Below, piece after piece: positions 44,720 to 56,573 of a stretch of 64,000 nucleotides of DNA. The DNA comes from Syncephalastrum monosporum B8922. Lineage: Eukaryota > Mucoromycota > Mucoromycetes > Mucorales > Syncephalastraceae. Made by a program: the position numbers and the translations under genes. The notes beneath the pieces are model-generated. The model had not been told where the DNA came from. It was given only the letters and a program-made list of their open reading frames with translations, and did not search any database. The stretch lies in the NCBI GenBank assembly GCA_000697355.1, contig JNEN01000719.1:62001-126000 (forward strand), read 5' to 3'. The first letter of the stretch is position 1, and each line of letters begins with the position of its first letter.

Positions 44720-46132
44720 TTAGGACTGCTGTTGCTGTTCTAACGCTTTATCCCCAAAGCTGAAAATGATAGCTTCGTAGCAGAAGAACATGATGGCTGC
44801 GTTGGGGACAACCCGCATGAGATGGGCGGTCATACCGCCGTACAAGGCCGCCATGCCTTCCTCCTTGGCGACCAAGCGCAGGCACTGCCAGAGACCTGTG
44901 TACTTGTGCACGCCATTCTCGGCAGGCTGTCGCAGGCGGGTCCGGATAACTTCGTGCGGGTAGGTGATGCAGGCCGCAACCAGTTTAGCAGAGGCGGCTG
45001 CGCCAATGTTACCGAGCCAGCCCTGCCAGCTCTTGCCACCGACCGTCCAGGTTTTGTCGAGTGTTTCCTTGTCCTGATGTGCCCACCGGCGTTTCAGGTG
45101 CTCGTACGTCACCCACTGAATCGTTCCTTCGGCCACACCCAGATAGGAAGCGCTCATGCCCTTGTAGAGGCCGCGGATGCCTTCTTCACGCAATATATGC
45201 ATCGTGCAGTCCAAACTGTTGGTATACCGTCGCGTTCCTTGCCCCTGCAGCTGAAGACGCGTCTTGACTACCCAAATCGGGTTGGTGGCTGTGGATGTGA
45301 CGATACCTGTGTGAAAGAGTGTGAATAGATACGTCCATCGCTTCCAGTGTATATACATATATATATATGCAGTTTTCTTTCTCTTACCTGCTGTAGCAGC
45401 CGATATCAAGTGAACCATGGGGGTCTCCCGACCACCGTTAAGTTCTGTGTAGAGCTTTTTGCCATTACCGTAGGTGTAGAAATTAATGGATCTAATGAAA
45501 AGTAGCATCGGTGTGAGCCATCAGTTGTTGTCCAGATGCTTCTTTTCCTTTCTTTCTTTACCTTGCGGGTATCACACCAACCAGGTTAGGTCCAAGGCCC
45601 TTGAAATATCCCCGCACACCCTCTACTTGCTTAATACGGCTAACAAAGGAAATGGAGAGTCAGTACAAAGAGCCTATCTTTTTTTTTTCTTCCTTTTTTT
45701 TTTTGCCTCCATTGCGCTTACATCAAGAGTCTTCCTGTATCCGCAAAATGACCTAAAAGATGTCTTGTCCGAGTGGTGGCAGGCAGCTGCGCTTTGGCCT
45801 GTTGATAGAACGTCGACTGTCATAGAGAGAAAGGGGTCAGAGACACACACACACATACAAGTTCAGCGAATCCTGTTGGTATATACCTGCAATCGAGTCT
45901 TGACTACGTCGAGAGGGGAAGTGCAGACAGCACCGGCCAGGCCACCAACACTGTGTGTGAGATCGCTCAATGAGTGTGCCCTGTCATGGCTGAATAAGAG
46001 CAGAGGCGTGACTTACCCTCCAGCGACGAAGTGAACGTAAGATCGAGAGTCGGTGGATCGGAGGCGAGGTGCCTTGGTCTGAACAGGCTCAAACTGAGGA
46101 AAGTGCTTCTGAGCCGCCGTGGACGTGGACAT
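44720..46132 (-). CDS. RIM2: Mitochondrial pyrimidine nucleotide carrier, Rim2/SLC25A33-36 type
   Basis: Inner-membrane carrier exchanging pyrimidine (deoxy)nucleotides. Six exons on the minus strand: 46132..46017, 45950..45887, 45816..45722, 45639..45562, 45491..45388, 45306..44720 (347 residues). Three carrier signatures are visible: SPLDVVKTRLQ, NPIWVVKTRLQLQGQG and YPHEVIRTRLRQ. The Rim2-specific features are YVHFVAGGVGG in helix 1, a long first matrix loop ending HFADTGRLL, GYFKGLGPNLVGVIPARSIN, and GLYKGMSASYLGVAEGTIQW. A short Gln run ends the protein. The loop bearing the variable QAKAQLPATTRTRHLL is poorly conserved, as in relatives. Confidence 0.92.
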
Positions 46133-46828
46133 TGACTTTTTGTAAATGTGTAAACAGGTTGAAAAAAAAAAAAAAAAAACCTTTTGACTCAATTTGCCCT
46201 CCACTCATTCCGGTGTCGGACTTTTAGGCTGCTTTGACAGTTTCTTTCATTTTCGTTTGTTTGGAACTCTCGCTTTTGCAGTGGCCCTCTTCCATTTTTT
46301 TTTCACTTGTTTCATTTGGGATGACTGGCTATGTTTCTCTCCATTTCGAGGCAGACCAAGTACACGGATAATAGATGAATGCTCTATTCTGAGGAACGAA
46401 GTCCAATGTTATGTGTCCAATGAAGAGGCTAGAATACTTTCTGTTTATGATAGTGTTCCTATGGTGACACGCATTATTTTTAAAGTTGATCCCGAGTGAC
46501 ACTGGTGTATCTATAAGCAGAAGAAAACTAGAAAGATAGTCATGGGCATATTAGATGGTGCGTAAGGATACGTATGGAACCTGCTGGGCAATGCATGGGA
46601 ACAGGAAGAAATCTGGAAGTAAAAAGCTGGGACTATTGAGGTGTGGAGTGGAGTTGCATGACGTCGGCATTCGGGTGTGACAGGAGGGTCAGAAGCTGGT
46701 GCTCCCGTTCGCGGATTGCATTGACTGAGTTGCTGCTGTTGAAACCCATACTCATACTTATACTCCCTTACACTGCCCGCTGTATCACTTATACGTATTG
46801 CTACCATACCAGTGCCATTTCCATCCTA
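46133..46828. other. Divergent intergenic region, RIM2 / NuiA-like
   Basis: 696 bp. A plus-strand frame 46194..46499 is hydrophobic but unlike any known protein and was not accepted. The rest has no recognisable feature. Confidence 0.45.
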
Positions 46829-47350
46829 ATGAGTGACGACAGCTACGCACGCATGCTCAACAATCCGAGCATCAACCCACCTGCACAGGCGAATACGCTG
46901 CAGGACCCCGCCTTGCCCCAAGGGAATCTCTCGCTGGCCACCTCGTTTCCCGAACTCGACGCGCTCCAGCACACCCTGACGCAGCACGTACAAGATCTCG
47001 TGCTGGTGTCCGAGACCGATGCCGCCTTGGAGTGGATCTCGGCAGACTGGGACGCCAGCAAGGCATGGCCACCTGCGTGTGCGGATCTGCCTCGCGAGTG
47101 GGTCCAGGACACCACGCCGTGCAAGACGCAGAGCCTGCAAGACTTCTTTGGCCCGCTGACCGACGCGAGCCGTGATCCGTACGAGCAGAGCCAAGGGTTC
47201 AAGGCCGTGCAAGACGCGTTTGGGCAGGCAGACGATACCCGCGTATATCTGTGTGGTGAAACCTCGATCGTCGTCTTGATCCTCGGCGTCTTGTCCTCGG
47301 GCCCGCGCCGAGCCCTCTTTGGCCTACGTAGTTTGCTTGTCCGCACATAA
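46829..47350 (+). CDS. NuiA-like nuclease A inhibitor family protein
   Basis: Intronless gene of 173 residues, unusual beside its spliced neighbours. Start MSDDSYARMLNNPS at 46829, stop TAA at 47348. The second half matches the layout I recall for cyanobacterial NuiA, the inhibitor of the NucA endonuclease: an opening helix followed by LVLVSETDAALEWIS (NuiA 'LLYMSESDYPFEVF'), then SLQDFFGPLTDAS, then VYLCGETSIVVLILGV and the final FGLRSLLVRT ('AGLSTKVVET'). The first 50 residues are an extra, fungal-looking leader. Role inferred: binding or inhibiting an endonuclease, or a reused fold. The acidic residues that contact the NucA metal were not checked. Confidence 0.7.
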   Translation: MSDDSYARMLNNPSINPPAQANTLQDPALPQGNLSLATSFPELDALQHTLTQHVQDLVLVSETDAALEWISADWDASKAWPPACADLPREWVQDTTPCKTQSLQDFFGPLTDASRDPYEQSQGFKAVQDAFGQADDTRVYLCGETSIVVLILGVLSSGPRRALFGLRSLLVRT

Positions 47351-47698
47351 TCATCTGCATCTTCCTGTATAGTTTTTATTCTCTTTGTCGATCCGTCTGT
47401 CTGTCGATCCATACATACATACAATATATATATATATATATATTTCGAAACATACACGTTCAATTGATAGCATGCTCATTGTGTGATACAGTGCGTCTAC
47501 CGTCTGTCATCTGTTACAGAGCAAAACGAGGGCGGGATTTGGGCCGCAACTGTCGCAGCAGGCCCCGAAAAAAGCGTTGCATGTCCTTTTTGCGGGCGGT
47601 CTATTGCCGCAGCATTTTCATATCTTTATATAGCACAACTACTGTAGAGTCATAATAGAAACCGCCCTTCTTCGACAACAAACAACCATCCCTTCAGC
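47351..47698. other. Intergenic upstream of the ASCC2-like gene
   Basis: 348 bp with a TA repeat at about 47424-47443 and no gene. Confidence 0.55.
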
Positions 47699-49958
47699 AT
47701 GCTCGATTTCATACCCTACCTTGCGCCGGACCACGACGCAGTGAGCCGCGATCTGTACGCGATTGCGCTCCAATCGTGGTTGGTGCAGCTCAACACGTTA
47801 CTCGACTTGCCCGATTTCGACTTCAAGGCCCAAGTCGCAGACAATGCCAGCCTGTGCGGCTTTGTCCAGGCCGTGCTGAACACCCACCTGGACGGGCACG
47901 CCGCCCCCTCCGACCTGCTGAAGCATGTGTTTTACGTGTATGGCCGCATCGGCGTCGTGTGCAACGCGGGATCGCGCGACCAGGGCCTGCTGCAGCCCGC
48001 GCTGCTCTACACCTTTGCACTCGTCTACGGCGCAACCAACCCGGCCGCAGTGCGCTCTGTCTTTGACGCGCTGCAGCCGCCAACGCACACCACGCTCCAG
48101 ACCCTGCTCGACCAGCCGCCCGCGCCCGTCACAGCCCGCCTCCTCAACGCCCTCCTCTCCGCCACGGCGCACCAAACGACACCCGCCGACGACGACACCG
48201 CCATCGAGCAGTGGCTGATCCAGAACTACGGCGCTGCGCCCGACCTCGTCACCAAGCGCGCCATGGTCGCCAGTCTATACCAGCTGATCCAGCGCCATGT
48301 CCTCGCCCCGCTGCGCCAGCGCGACACCGCCTGCATCGAGCCCTTTTCCGAGAAACTGCTCGCCTGGATCGAGGCGGGCGATATCACCGAGAAACGCCAG
48401 GCCTGGGCCAATGCGCCGCTCATCATGGACCTCGAGGCCGAGTACGGCCTCAGCTCCGAGCTCGACACGATCCACCAGAGCGTCTACCAGGGCGACATGG
48501 CAGAGATCGATTTCTGGAAACTCTCGCTCGAACAGGTCCGCGACATGACCCTCGCCAACCCGGACGTCGCGCTGAAAGGCCGGAAACGACCCACAAAGGC
48601 CCAAAAGAAGAAGAAGAAAATGGAAGAGCAGCAGCAGACGGCATCACACGAAGCAGCAGCACTGGTCTCGGTAAGAATGGACCCGAATGGAGTCGGGGGG
48701 TGAGGATGATGGGGTGGATAGGCAGGAGTCACACAGGTCTCAACCTCATTTCAAAATAGGATACATTGGACCGGACAGGCAAGATCGCCCAAGTGCGTGA
48801 CATGTTCCCCGATCTGGGCGAAGGTTTTGTCGAGGCCTGCCTGGTCGTCAATGGTGACAATGCAGAAGCGGTCATCATGCAGCTCCTCGACGAGAATCTG
48901 CCGCCGTCCGTGGCCGATCTGGATAGAGCCATGCCACGGTAAGACGCGTGCAGAATGTAATGTGTGTGTGTGTGTGTACGGTTACTTACGGTGTCTGTTC
49001 TCTTTCTTTCTCCCTTTGGTTGGCGCAGGAAAAAGCCAGAAGAAGGTCTCCTGGCCAGTCGACGCAATATCTTTGACAACGATGAGTTTGATCTGCTCTC
49101 GCGCAAGCCATCCTCAGTGGATGCCACCAAGATGCACATGGGCAAGAAAAAGTAAGTGACACAAGGCAGAGAAAAAAAAATATGCAGGTACGGTCATTCC
49201 GAACGGCGATCTCACACCCCCATTTTCGAAAAACGCAGCCATGGCACGACACAGACCCTGCTGGACGACAAGAGCTTTGTGCAAGCGGAAAAGACCCACA
49301 TGCTGGAGCGGATCTACAACATGTACGAGGACGAGTACGACGACACGTACGACGATATCAACGAAGTCTCGGGTCGCGTGGACATGGACGATGTAGCGGA
49401 GGAGGACGATGCCGCGGTCGAAAAGGTGAATCAGCGCCGCCAACAGCAGTTGCTGGAAGATACCGAGGCGAAAAAGGCCGAGGAGAGCCAGCAGATGGAG
49501 CTCGCACGGCTATACGTGTCGGACCCAGACGCATTTGCACGGAATCGGACGGCACGGCAGTCCAAGGCGCGTGTGGAGCTGCGCAAGAAGACCGGTTTGT
49601 CGGATGAGCAGATTGAGGGCTGGGCCACCCGAGACGTACGTACCAAGAAAGGGCCACCTATGTTACGCAATAGAAACTCATTTTCTTTTTGAAATAGCCC
49701 CGGAGAGACAAAGTCATTGAAAAACTTATGCATTTTGACGGATCACAACCTGCCTTGGACAACTCTTCTGCCGATAGCTCGAGCAATAAGCAGACAGACA
49801 AGAAGAAGGGTAGTAACCGGAAAGCACCGCCCAAGCCGCGGTCCGAAGAAAAGGACCGGGCTTACAAGGACAAGAACAAGGCACGCTTCGCGAACCATAA
49901 TCGCAAAAAGGGCCACGACAAGAAGATGGTCAAGGCGGGTGCAGGCCCTTCTGCCTAA
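47699..49958 (+). CDS. ASCC2/Cue3-like CUE-domain protein
   Basis: Ubiquitin-binding subunit of the ribosome quality-control trigger (ASC-1) complex that splits collided ribosomes. Exons 47699..48670, 48760..48938, 49029..49151, 49239..49635, 49698..49958 (643 residues). The long helical N-terminal part runs from MLDFIPYLAPDHDAVS to an acidic/Lys-rich linker. The CUE domain sits around residues 335-380: IAQVRDMFPDLGEGFVEACL, with the MFP and LL motifs that bind ubiquitin. Downstream are EDEYDDTYDDINE, a Glu/Gln coiled coil, and a basic tail (NHNRKKGHDKKMVKAGAGP). Layout and length follow fungal Cue3/ASCC2. Strong codon bias gives misleading antisense frames. Confidence 0.9.
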
Positions 49959-50885
49959 CGCATAGACACACACACACAATGAAAAAAAGATACACACATT
50001 CATGCCTTTTGGCTGAGCCAAACGGTACCTACATATACACACACATATATACATTACACACACATCTCGGGTTTTGAAAGGCAAACTATCGCATAATCCA
50101 TGATGCTTGTATCTTTGAGAGCTATTTTATGCTGCTTTCCCGAACGATGCCACGGGCGACCGGTACAGCGGGAGACATGTGGACGTGCTAACCTGGTTTG
50201 GTATCGTCGCTAGGAGATATTGCCTTTTATGGAACAAACAAAGACAGCAGCCAGGCCTTGATTTCATGTCAGCCGAGATAAACATCATACAGTAGACGGG
50301 CCCAATTTATGATTTTATTTCGAAACCATGCTGCGGGGGTTGACTGGATTTCTATCGAATCCAGTAGACATTGAACTATCATTTTTTCACATCTCGGTCA
50401 GACAAGATAGGGATAACAAAGGAAGATCGCATCATGCTTGAGATGAGATTTCCTCTTTCCCCCCCCCCCTCGCCGGGCCCCCGGGCTCATGGTGGTAGAC
50501 AAAAAAAAGGAATCTGGGGATCCACAAATAAACTTTTCCATTATTCCATGTTGTCAAGCAATAAGAATGTGGTTGAATAGCGTCTCATTTCTACCCTTTC
50601 TCAGTGGCAAAAAAAGTGCGATTTTGTTTACAGGTACCAGTGAAGAAAGGGGGGTGTTTCTCCTGCGTTGCGTGTTTTTCTTTACATTATTGTTATTGCT
50701 ATTTTGTGTAGGCGTGTCGTCACTCGGAAAAGTTCATTCAGGATTTCAAACACAGTTAGGGCCGAACGGCATTCCGCACCCCCCGCACGCCAAAGGACGC
50801 ATGATGTAAAAAAGTTCAACCACAGCACGCGTATCCCGTTCTCCATTTTTCTGCATCTTTCTCTTGCTTTTCTAACAACAAAGAA
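49959..50885. other. Intergenic between ASCC2-like and FGGY kinase genes
   Basis: 927 bp, with CA repeats soon after the ASCC2-like stop and a C-run at 50461-50470. No gene was recognised. Confidence 0.5.
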
Positions 50886-52655
50886 ATGCCCCAATACTTT
50901 CTCGGTATCGACGTCGGCACTGGGTAAGTCTGCCACCATGTTCTAGCGATTCATGCCCCTTACCGCGCTTCTCTCCACCCCAGATCGGCCCGTGCGTGCA
51001 TCATCGACGACAAGGGCGCGTTGCTCTCGCAGGACGTGGAGCCCATCAAGCTGAACCACCCGAACCACACGATCTTTGAGCAGTCGACGGACGATATCTG
51101 GCGAGCGATCTGCAAGTCGTCCACCGAGGCTATCCGGCAGGCCGGCGTGAGCGGACGCGACATTCAAGGAGTCGGTTTCGACGCCACGTGCTCGCTCGTC
51201 GTGCTGGACAAACAAGGCCGCCCGGCCTCCGTCAATCAGGACAGTGGATTCAACAACAATGAGTTCAACCTGATTCTGTGGGCCGACCACCGCGCGGTCG
51301 AGCAGGCCGCGCGCATCAATGCGACGCAGCACCCCGTGCTCAAGTACGTCGGCTCGACGATTAGCCCCGAGATGGAGATCCCCAAGTCGCTGTGGCTCAA
51401 GGAGAACATGCCCGCGGAGAAATGGGACGCGATCGGCAGCTTGATGGACCTGCCTGACTTTCTGACGTACCGCGCCACGGGCTCGTTCGCGCGTTCGACG
51501 TGCTCGCTCACGTGCAAGTGCTCGTTCCTGCCCAACGGCGTCGGCGAGGGCTGGGACAAGTCCTACTTTGAGGCGATCGGCCTGGGCTGTCTGATCCCAG
51601 AGAACTTTGACCGCCTGGGTGGCCAGGAAGTCCTGACCGCGGGTGACCCTGTGGGGAACGGTTTGACGGCGCAAGCCGCGGAAGAGCTCGGTGGTCTGCG
51701 GCCCAACACCCCCGTCGGCTCGGCCGTGATTGACGCCTACGCAGGCGCGATCGCTACCCTCGGCGCGCCGTCCTCCGAAGAGCAGCGGGCGCAGATGCTG
51801 GGGGACCTGAAGGCGTCGCTCCTGAACAACGGTACGCACCGCGTTGCCATCGCGTGCGGCACGTCGAGCTGCCATATCGCCATGTCCCCCGAAGCCGTGT
51901 TTGTGCCCGGCGTGTGGGGGCCCTACTACTCGGTGATGGTGCCTGGGATGTGGCACGCCGAGGGCGGCCAGTCCTCGACCGGTCAGCTGATTGACCACAC
52001 GCTCAAGACCCATCCTGCCTTTGAGGAGGCCACCCGATTGGCCCAAGCCGAGAACATGAGCATCTACGAGTATCTGAACCGCCACCTGAACGACAAACAG
52101 GCCCGCCACGGCTTCAAGCACCTTGAGGAGCTCACGACCCAGATGCACATCTACCCCGACTACCACGGCAACCGCTCGCCCTTGGCCGACCCCTCCCTGC
52201 GCGGCATGATCATTGGCGTCTCCCTCGACCATAGCATCGACGACCTCGCCACGCGCTACCTCGCCACTCTCCAGGCCATCTCGTGCCAGACCCGTCACAT
52301 CATCGAGGCGCTGAACGAGAAGGGCCACCAGATCGACACGATCTGCTTGTCCGGAGGCCTGTGCAAGAACCCGATCTTTGTCAGACTCCACGCCGATATC
52401 ACGCGTTGCAAGGTGATCCTGCCCGAGCGTATCGACGCCGCGGTCGTGATCGGCGCCGCCTTCCTGGGCGCCAAGGCTGCCGGCTTCTCCAAGGATTTGT
52501 GGGAGACCATGGTCAAGCTCGGCCGCGCCGGCCAGGTGGTGGAACCCACCCAGGAACAGGAGAAGATCCAGATGGTCGAGCGCCGCTACCGTGTCTTCCA
52601 CGAGATGCTCAAAGACCAAAAGAAGTACCGTGCCATCATGGATGGCAGTGACTAG
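50886..52655 (+). CDS. FGGY-family carbohydrate kinase (D-ribulokinase-like)
   Basis: Sugar kinase of 569 residues, exons 50886..50923 and 50984..52655. ATP-binding phosphate-1 loop GIDVGTGSARA spans the intron; the catalytic-side motif WADHRAVEQA contains the conserved acidic residue; later motifs are AIACGTSSCHIAMSP, DYHGNRSPLADPSLRGMIIG and the adenosine motif ICLSGGLCKNPIFVR. These match the YDR109c/FGGY branch, which phosphorylates D-ribulose or related ketopentoses. No targeting signal is seen. The high G/C at third positions is among the strongest in the window, suggesting high expression. Confidence 0.94.
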
Positions 52656-52690
52656 ATATCTCTCATCTCCTTCATTCTTCCAAACCTCCC

Positions 52691-52729
<39 letters not shown>

Positions 52730-54776
52730 CATATAATGTCATTCAGATAGAGCGTGTCCTGTTCTCGCTATGTAGACTGCGCCCCATCTTCCTTTTATAT
52801 CAATACGAAACATAATGATCATGTGTGTTTATCGAAATGAGTGATTTGGGGGCAGATGTGGACCTCGTACAGCCGGGTGGTTTCGACTATTGTCTTCAGT
52901 GCTCATGGTCACACAGGCGCACAATGCGTTGATAAGGTATCCAGCTTCTATGTCCTGTAGTGCTGCAAGCAGATATCTAAGCCATATAGTGAGAATGTAT
53001 CTCAGCAGCAGGAATAATGATACTGGTATACTTATGACTAAACGACACCTCTTGCATGGGCGGGATCTATCAGACGTGGATCGTAAAGACAAAACGTAGC
53101 GGGCCTGTCCCAACAGGATGGCTCACTCTGCAAATCTTGGATCACGCATTCTGTCAATCTGTCAGGAAGAGCGCCAGGCATACCAACCCGCTTTGGGTGG
53201 TGCTCCGTGCTGATATTGTTATGAAAGACATCTCCTAGACGTTATGGTCGACATATAAAGATCTGAAGTATGGCTGACTGCCACACTTGGTTACTGGCTG
53301 GAGCGCGCTCATGTACTAATCCAAGCACGCACAAGAAGAATGAAGGCGTGGTGTTGGGTAAGTGTGCGCAAAAGTTCTCGTGCTTGCCCGAAATAAATTT
53401 TGTGAGTGGTAAAGCCGGTGTTGGCGCGTAGTATACGAGTATAGAATGTCCTCACCTTTGCTTGTTCGCGGAAGCTGCAGACATATTATATAGTGAGAGA
53501 ACTGAACAGAAAAGTCATATACAATGTCTCTTATAAACCTGCTAGTGATTCTTTGATCAGCGCCGCTTGAGCCATAGCAAGGGTGGAGGTGGGAGTCTTC
53601 AAGGCTCATATCCATCGAATGCTCCGGACTAAAGTAGAATTTTGTCGCGCACCCTTTTGAAATTCCACCTAGTCCGTCGGGCTCGTGTTGCTTCAGCGTA
53701 GCGAACCGAGAACTCCAGACTGAAGCAAGACAGTTGCAGGTCTGTCCGTGCTCTTGTTGCCAGTCGTTGTCAGCGGTAGTGCGAACCGGGCGCGGTGGAC
53801 GAAGACTAGCATGCCATGGTCAGAATCTCCCAGGCCATGGTTGATATGGGACAATGGCGAAGTAGCAGGTCACAGCCGCAGTCCTGTCCTGCTACACTCA
53901 ATCGGTACCATGCCACTTGGCTCTGCCGTGTTAGTCGACTTTCCGAAGCGAACCGTCCGGGTCCCTCTTTCGTTCATCGGCACCAGACCTTATACCCAAC
54001 TTTTGAGTCACAAATCTGATCTTATCCCATCCATCAGAGTAAACGGATCACAGTATGCTTTTCAAAGCTGTGATGGACCCCCAAAGCCATGCACCAGCAA
54101 TTTCGCCGGAGTGCAACAGTCTACCGATCTCTACACACACTCGGCATCTCATTTTACATGTTGCGCCTCCAATGTTTGTTGCTTCAAGTTACATGGACTC
54201 AATATGATAAACAAAAGGACGAGCGAGGCACCAAGGTTGCACACGTCATGGCAGAAAACCAAGGATCTGGGAGCAAGATCCTATTGTATTACGTATACAG
54301 TTTTGTTGATTTATGTGTCACGTCATCCCAATGAGAAGACGGCGCCCGGGAGGGCACAGGAGCTCAGCTGAGGGCGGGGAGGATGGAAGGTTCTACACAA
54401 TTCGATCTTTTATACTTTCAGGGATATCTCGATACAGGAAGCAAGGAGCGAAGCGAGGCACATCCATCAAGGACAGTTTTTCGTAAGCATATTTGGCTTC
54501 GTCAAGCATAGAAGCATACGAGGATAAGAAATGAAGGATGAATGCACGATTAACTGAACATTGACGTTATGATATAACGGGGCAAGAGTAGCATGATCGA
54601 AGGGGAGCAATCCAACTCAGTCGGGGCTGTAATTGGTTCACAACAGCAAAAATGATATCGGGGGTGGGCAAGAGTGTGTGTCCTCACAACCCCGAAGCGA
54701 CAACAACCACTCATCCCCAGTGAACACCAACTTCCATTTTATACTCTCTTCTTCTTTTCCTTTTTTTTCTCTTTGA
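52656..54776. other. 2.1-kb region without a convincing gene
   Basis: Opens with a TC microsatellite (about 52694-52726). The largest frame, 53748..54371 (+, 207 codons), has no internal domain or codon-bias support. The sequence just before GSK3 contains T-rich promoter tracts and a TATACTC motif at 54740. No tRNA or rRNA was recognised. Confidence 0.45.
52694..52726. repeat. (TC)n microsatellite
   Basis: About sixteen TC units in the 3' flank of the FGGY kinase gene. Confidence 0.9.
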
Positions 54777-56573
54777 ATGTCAGGCAAGTCTATTATGTTA
54801 CCATCTCCAATCATTGCCTCCTCTTTTGGGCAACGCTCCCTTTATTTTTACTTTTATGTGCATCTCCAGAAATCTAATCCTCAGACGCGTACACCATTAT
54901 AGCAAGTAGTAATCATCCCATTGATGGCCCCAAGATCGTTCGAGTCATAGCCAAGGACGCACGTACGGGCAAGCAGATTAAAATTGGATACATGAACCGG
55001 AAAATCACCGGAAATGGTTCTTTTGGTGTCGTCTATCAAACTCGTCTCGTCGACACGAACGAGGACGCTGCCATCAAGAAAGTCTTGCAGGATAGACGTT
55101 TCAAGGTGTGTGTGTATTCTCCTAAGCGCTCTCCCTCTTATTCTTGGTCCATTTTTTCTTCTGGTATTCGGCTGGTTTGCTAATATTTTCTATTTTGTAT
55201 TTTTATATAGAACCGTGAACTCCAAATTATGCGGATTGTCGATCATCCCAACGTGTGTCGTTTGAAATCCTACTTTTATAACCAAGTCGAGAACAAGGTA
55301 AAGTAAAAAAAAAGGAGGAATAAAGGAACCCACAGGAGACAATACACCAGAACCAGTGGGAAGAAGTGAGTAAGAAAGGAAAAAAAAAGTACTGATAGAA
55401 TGTTTTATAGCAAGACGAAGTCTACTTAAACCTTGTGATGGAATTCGTGCCTGACACGCTGTACCGCGCCATCCGTCATTATGCCAAGCTGAAGCAATCG
55501 ATGCCTATCATGTCCGTCCGTGTGTATATGTATCAAATACTGCGGTCCTTGGCATATATTCACTCGCTTGGCATTTGTCATCGTGATATCAAGCCCCAGA
55601 ATGTCCTGCTGGACCCGACGTCGGGGATCTGCAAAATGTGCGACTTTGGCAGGTAAAGCAAAACACACAGACAACAAAAGGATCATCATCGGAACCAGAA
55701 AAAGGAAAAAAACTAAAAAGGGGATCGACCGTATGATCCAATGTTCATAGTGCCAAGGTGCTTGTACCAGGTGAACCAAATGTATCTTACATTTGCTCAC
55801 GCTATTACCGCGCGCCCGAACTCATTTTTGGTGCGACCAACTACACATTGAGCATCGACGTCTGGTCCACGGGGTGCGTGATGGCTGAGCTTCTGTTGGG
55901 CCAGCCCTTTTTCCCAGGCGACAGCGGCATTGATCAGCTGGTGGAGATTATTAAGATCCTTGGCACGCCAAGCAAGCAGGAGATCTCGGCTATGAACGCC
56001 AGCTACGTTGAGCACCGGTTTCCGCAGCTTAAGCCGCATCCTCTATCATCGGTAAGTTGGAAGGAAAAGGAATAAAACAAAGGGGAATAGAAAATGTGTG
56101 AGAGAAAGAGAGAGAGAAAGAGACATGACTAAAATGAACGAATGTGGTTTTTATCTATTTAGATATTCCTGGGTGTGCCTGAACCCGCGATTGATTTAAT
56201 TTCCAAGATGCTCCAGTATCATCCGCAGCACCGTCTGACAGCCATCGAAGCGCTGTGTCACCCGTTTTTCGATGAGCTGCGTGATCCGGCAGCGCGGTTA
56301 CCCAACGGTGAACCGCTCCCGCCTCTCTTTGACTTTTCTAAACATGGCAAGTGTCAAGCGCGTGCTCGTATTTAGCTTTTTTTTTTTTTTTTTTTGCTTT
56401 CTGTCTGGCTGACCCATTCGATTCCTCACACAGAATTGTCAATACGACCGGACCTGATCCATCGGCTCGTGCCCCCGCACTGCGAAAAGGAGCTCGAGGC
56501 TCGTGGAATAGACATTCATCATTTCGAACCGCTGCCGGCGGACCAGCTTAAAATACCAGCTTCCTGCGTCTAG
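54777..56573 (+). CDS. GSK3: Glycogen synthase kinase 3
   Basis: CMGC-class Ser/Thr kinase of signalling, cell wall and development. Seven exons: 54777..54783 (only 7 bp, ATGTCAG), 54903..55105, 55211..55297, 55411..55652, 55751..56051, 56163..56346, 56434..56573 (387 residues). Introns 1 and 6 have GC donors (G|GCAAGT and ATG|GCAAGT) with AG acceptors; no GT donor nearby keeps the frame. Motifs: [54 protein letters not shown], and the activation-loop [12 protein letters not shown] with its conserved Tyr. The C-terminal lobe ends [20 protein letters not shown]. The start choice with the mini-exon is inferred but gives the common [13 protein letters not shown] start. Confidence 0.93.

Noticed and set aside
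46194..46499. Hydrophobic 101-codon frame upstream of the NuiA-like gene
   Set aside because: T-rich DNA encodes Phe/Leu by composition; no family and no conserved start.
50943..52619. 558-codon open frame antisense to the FGGY kinase
   Set aside because: Mirror of a strongly C/G-biased coding frame; composition is artefactual and no domain appears. The plus-strand kinase explains it.
53748..54371. 207-codon plus-strand frame
   Set aside because: No recognisable domain, mixed codon use and many rare-looking residues; kept only as a note in the intergenic entry.
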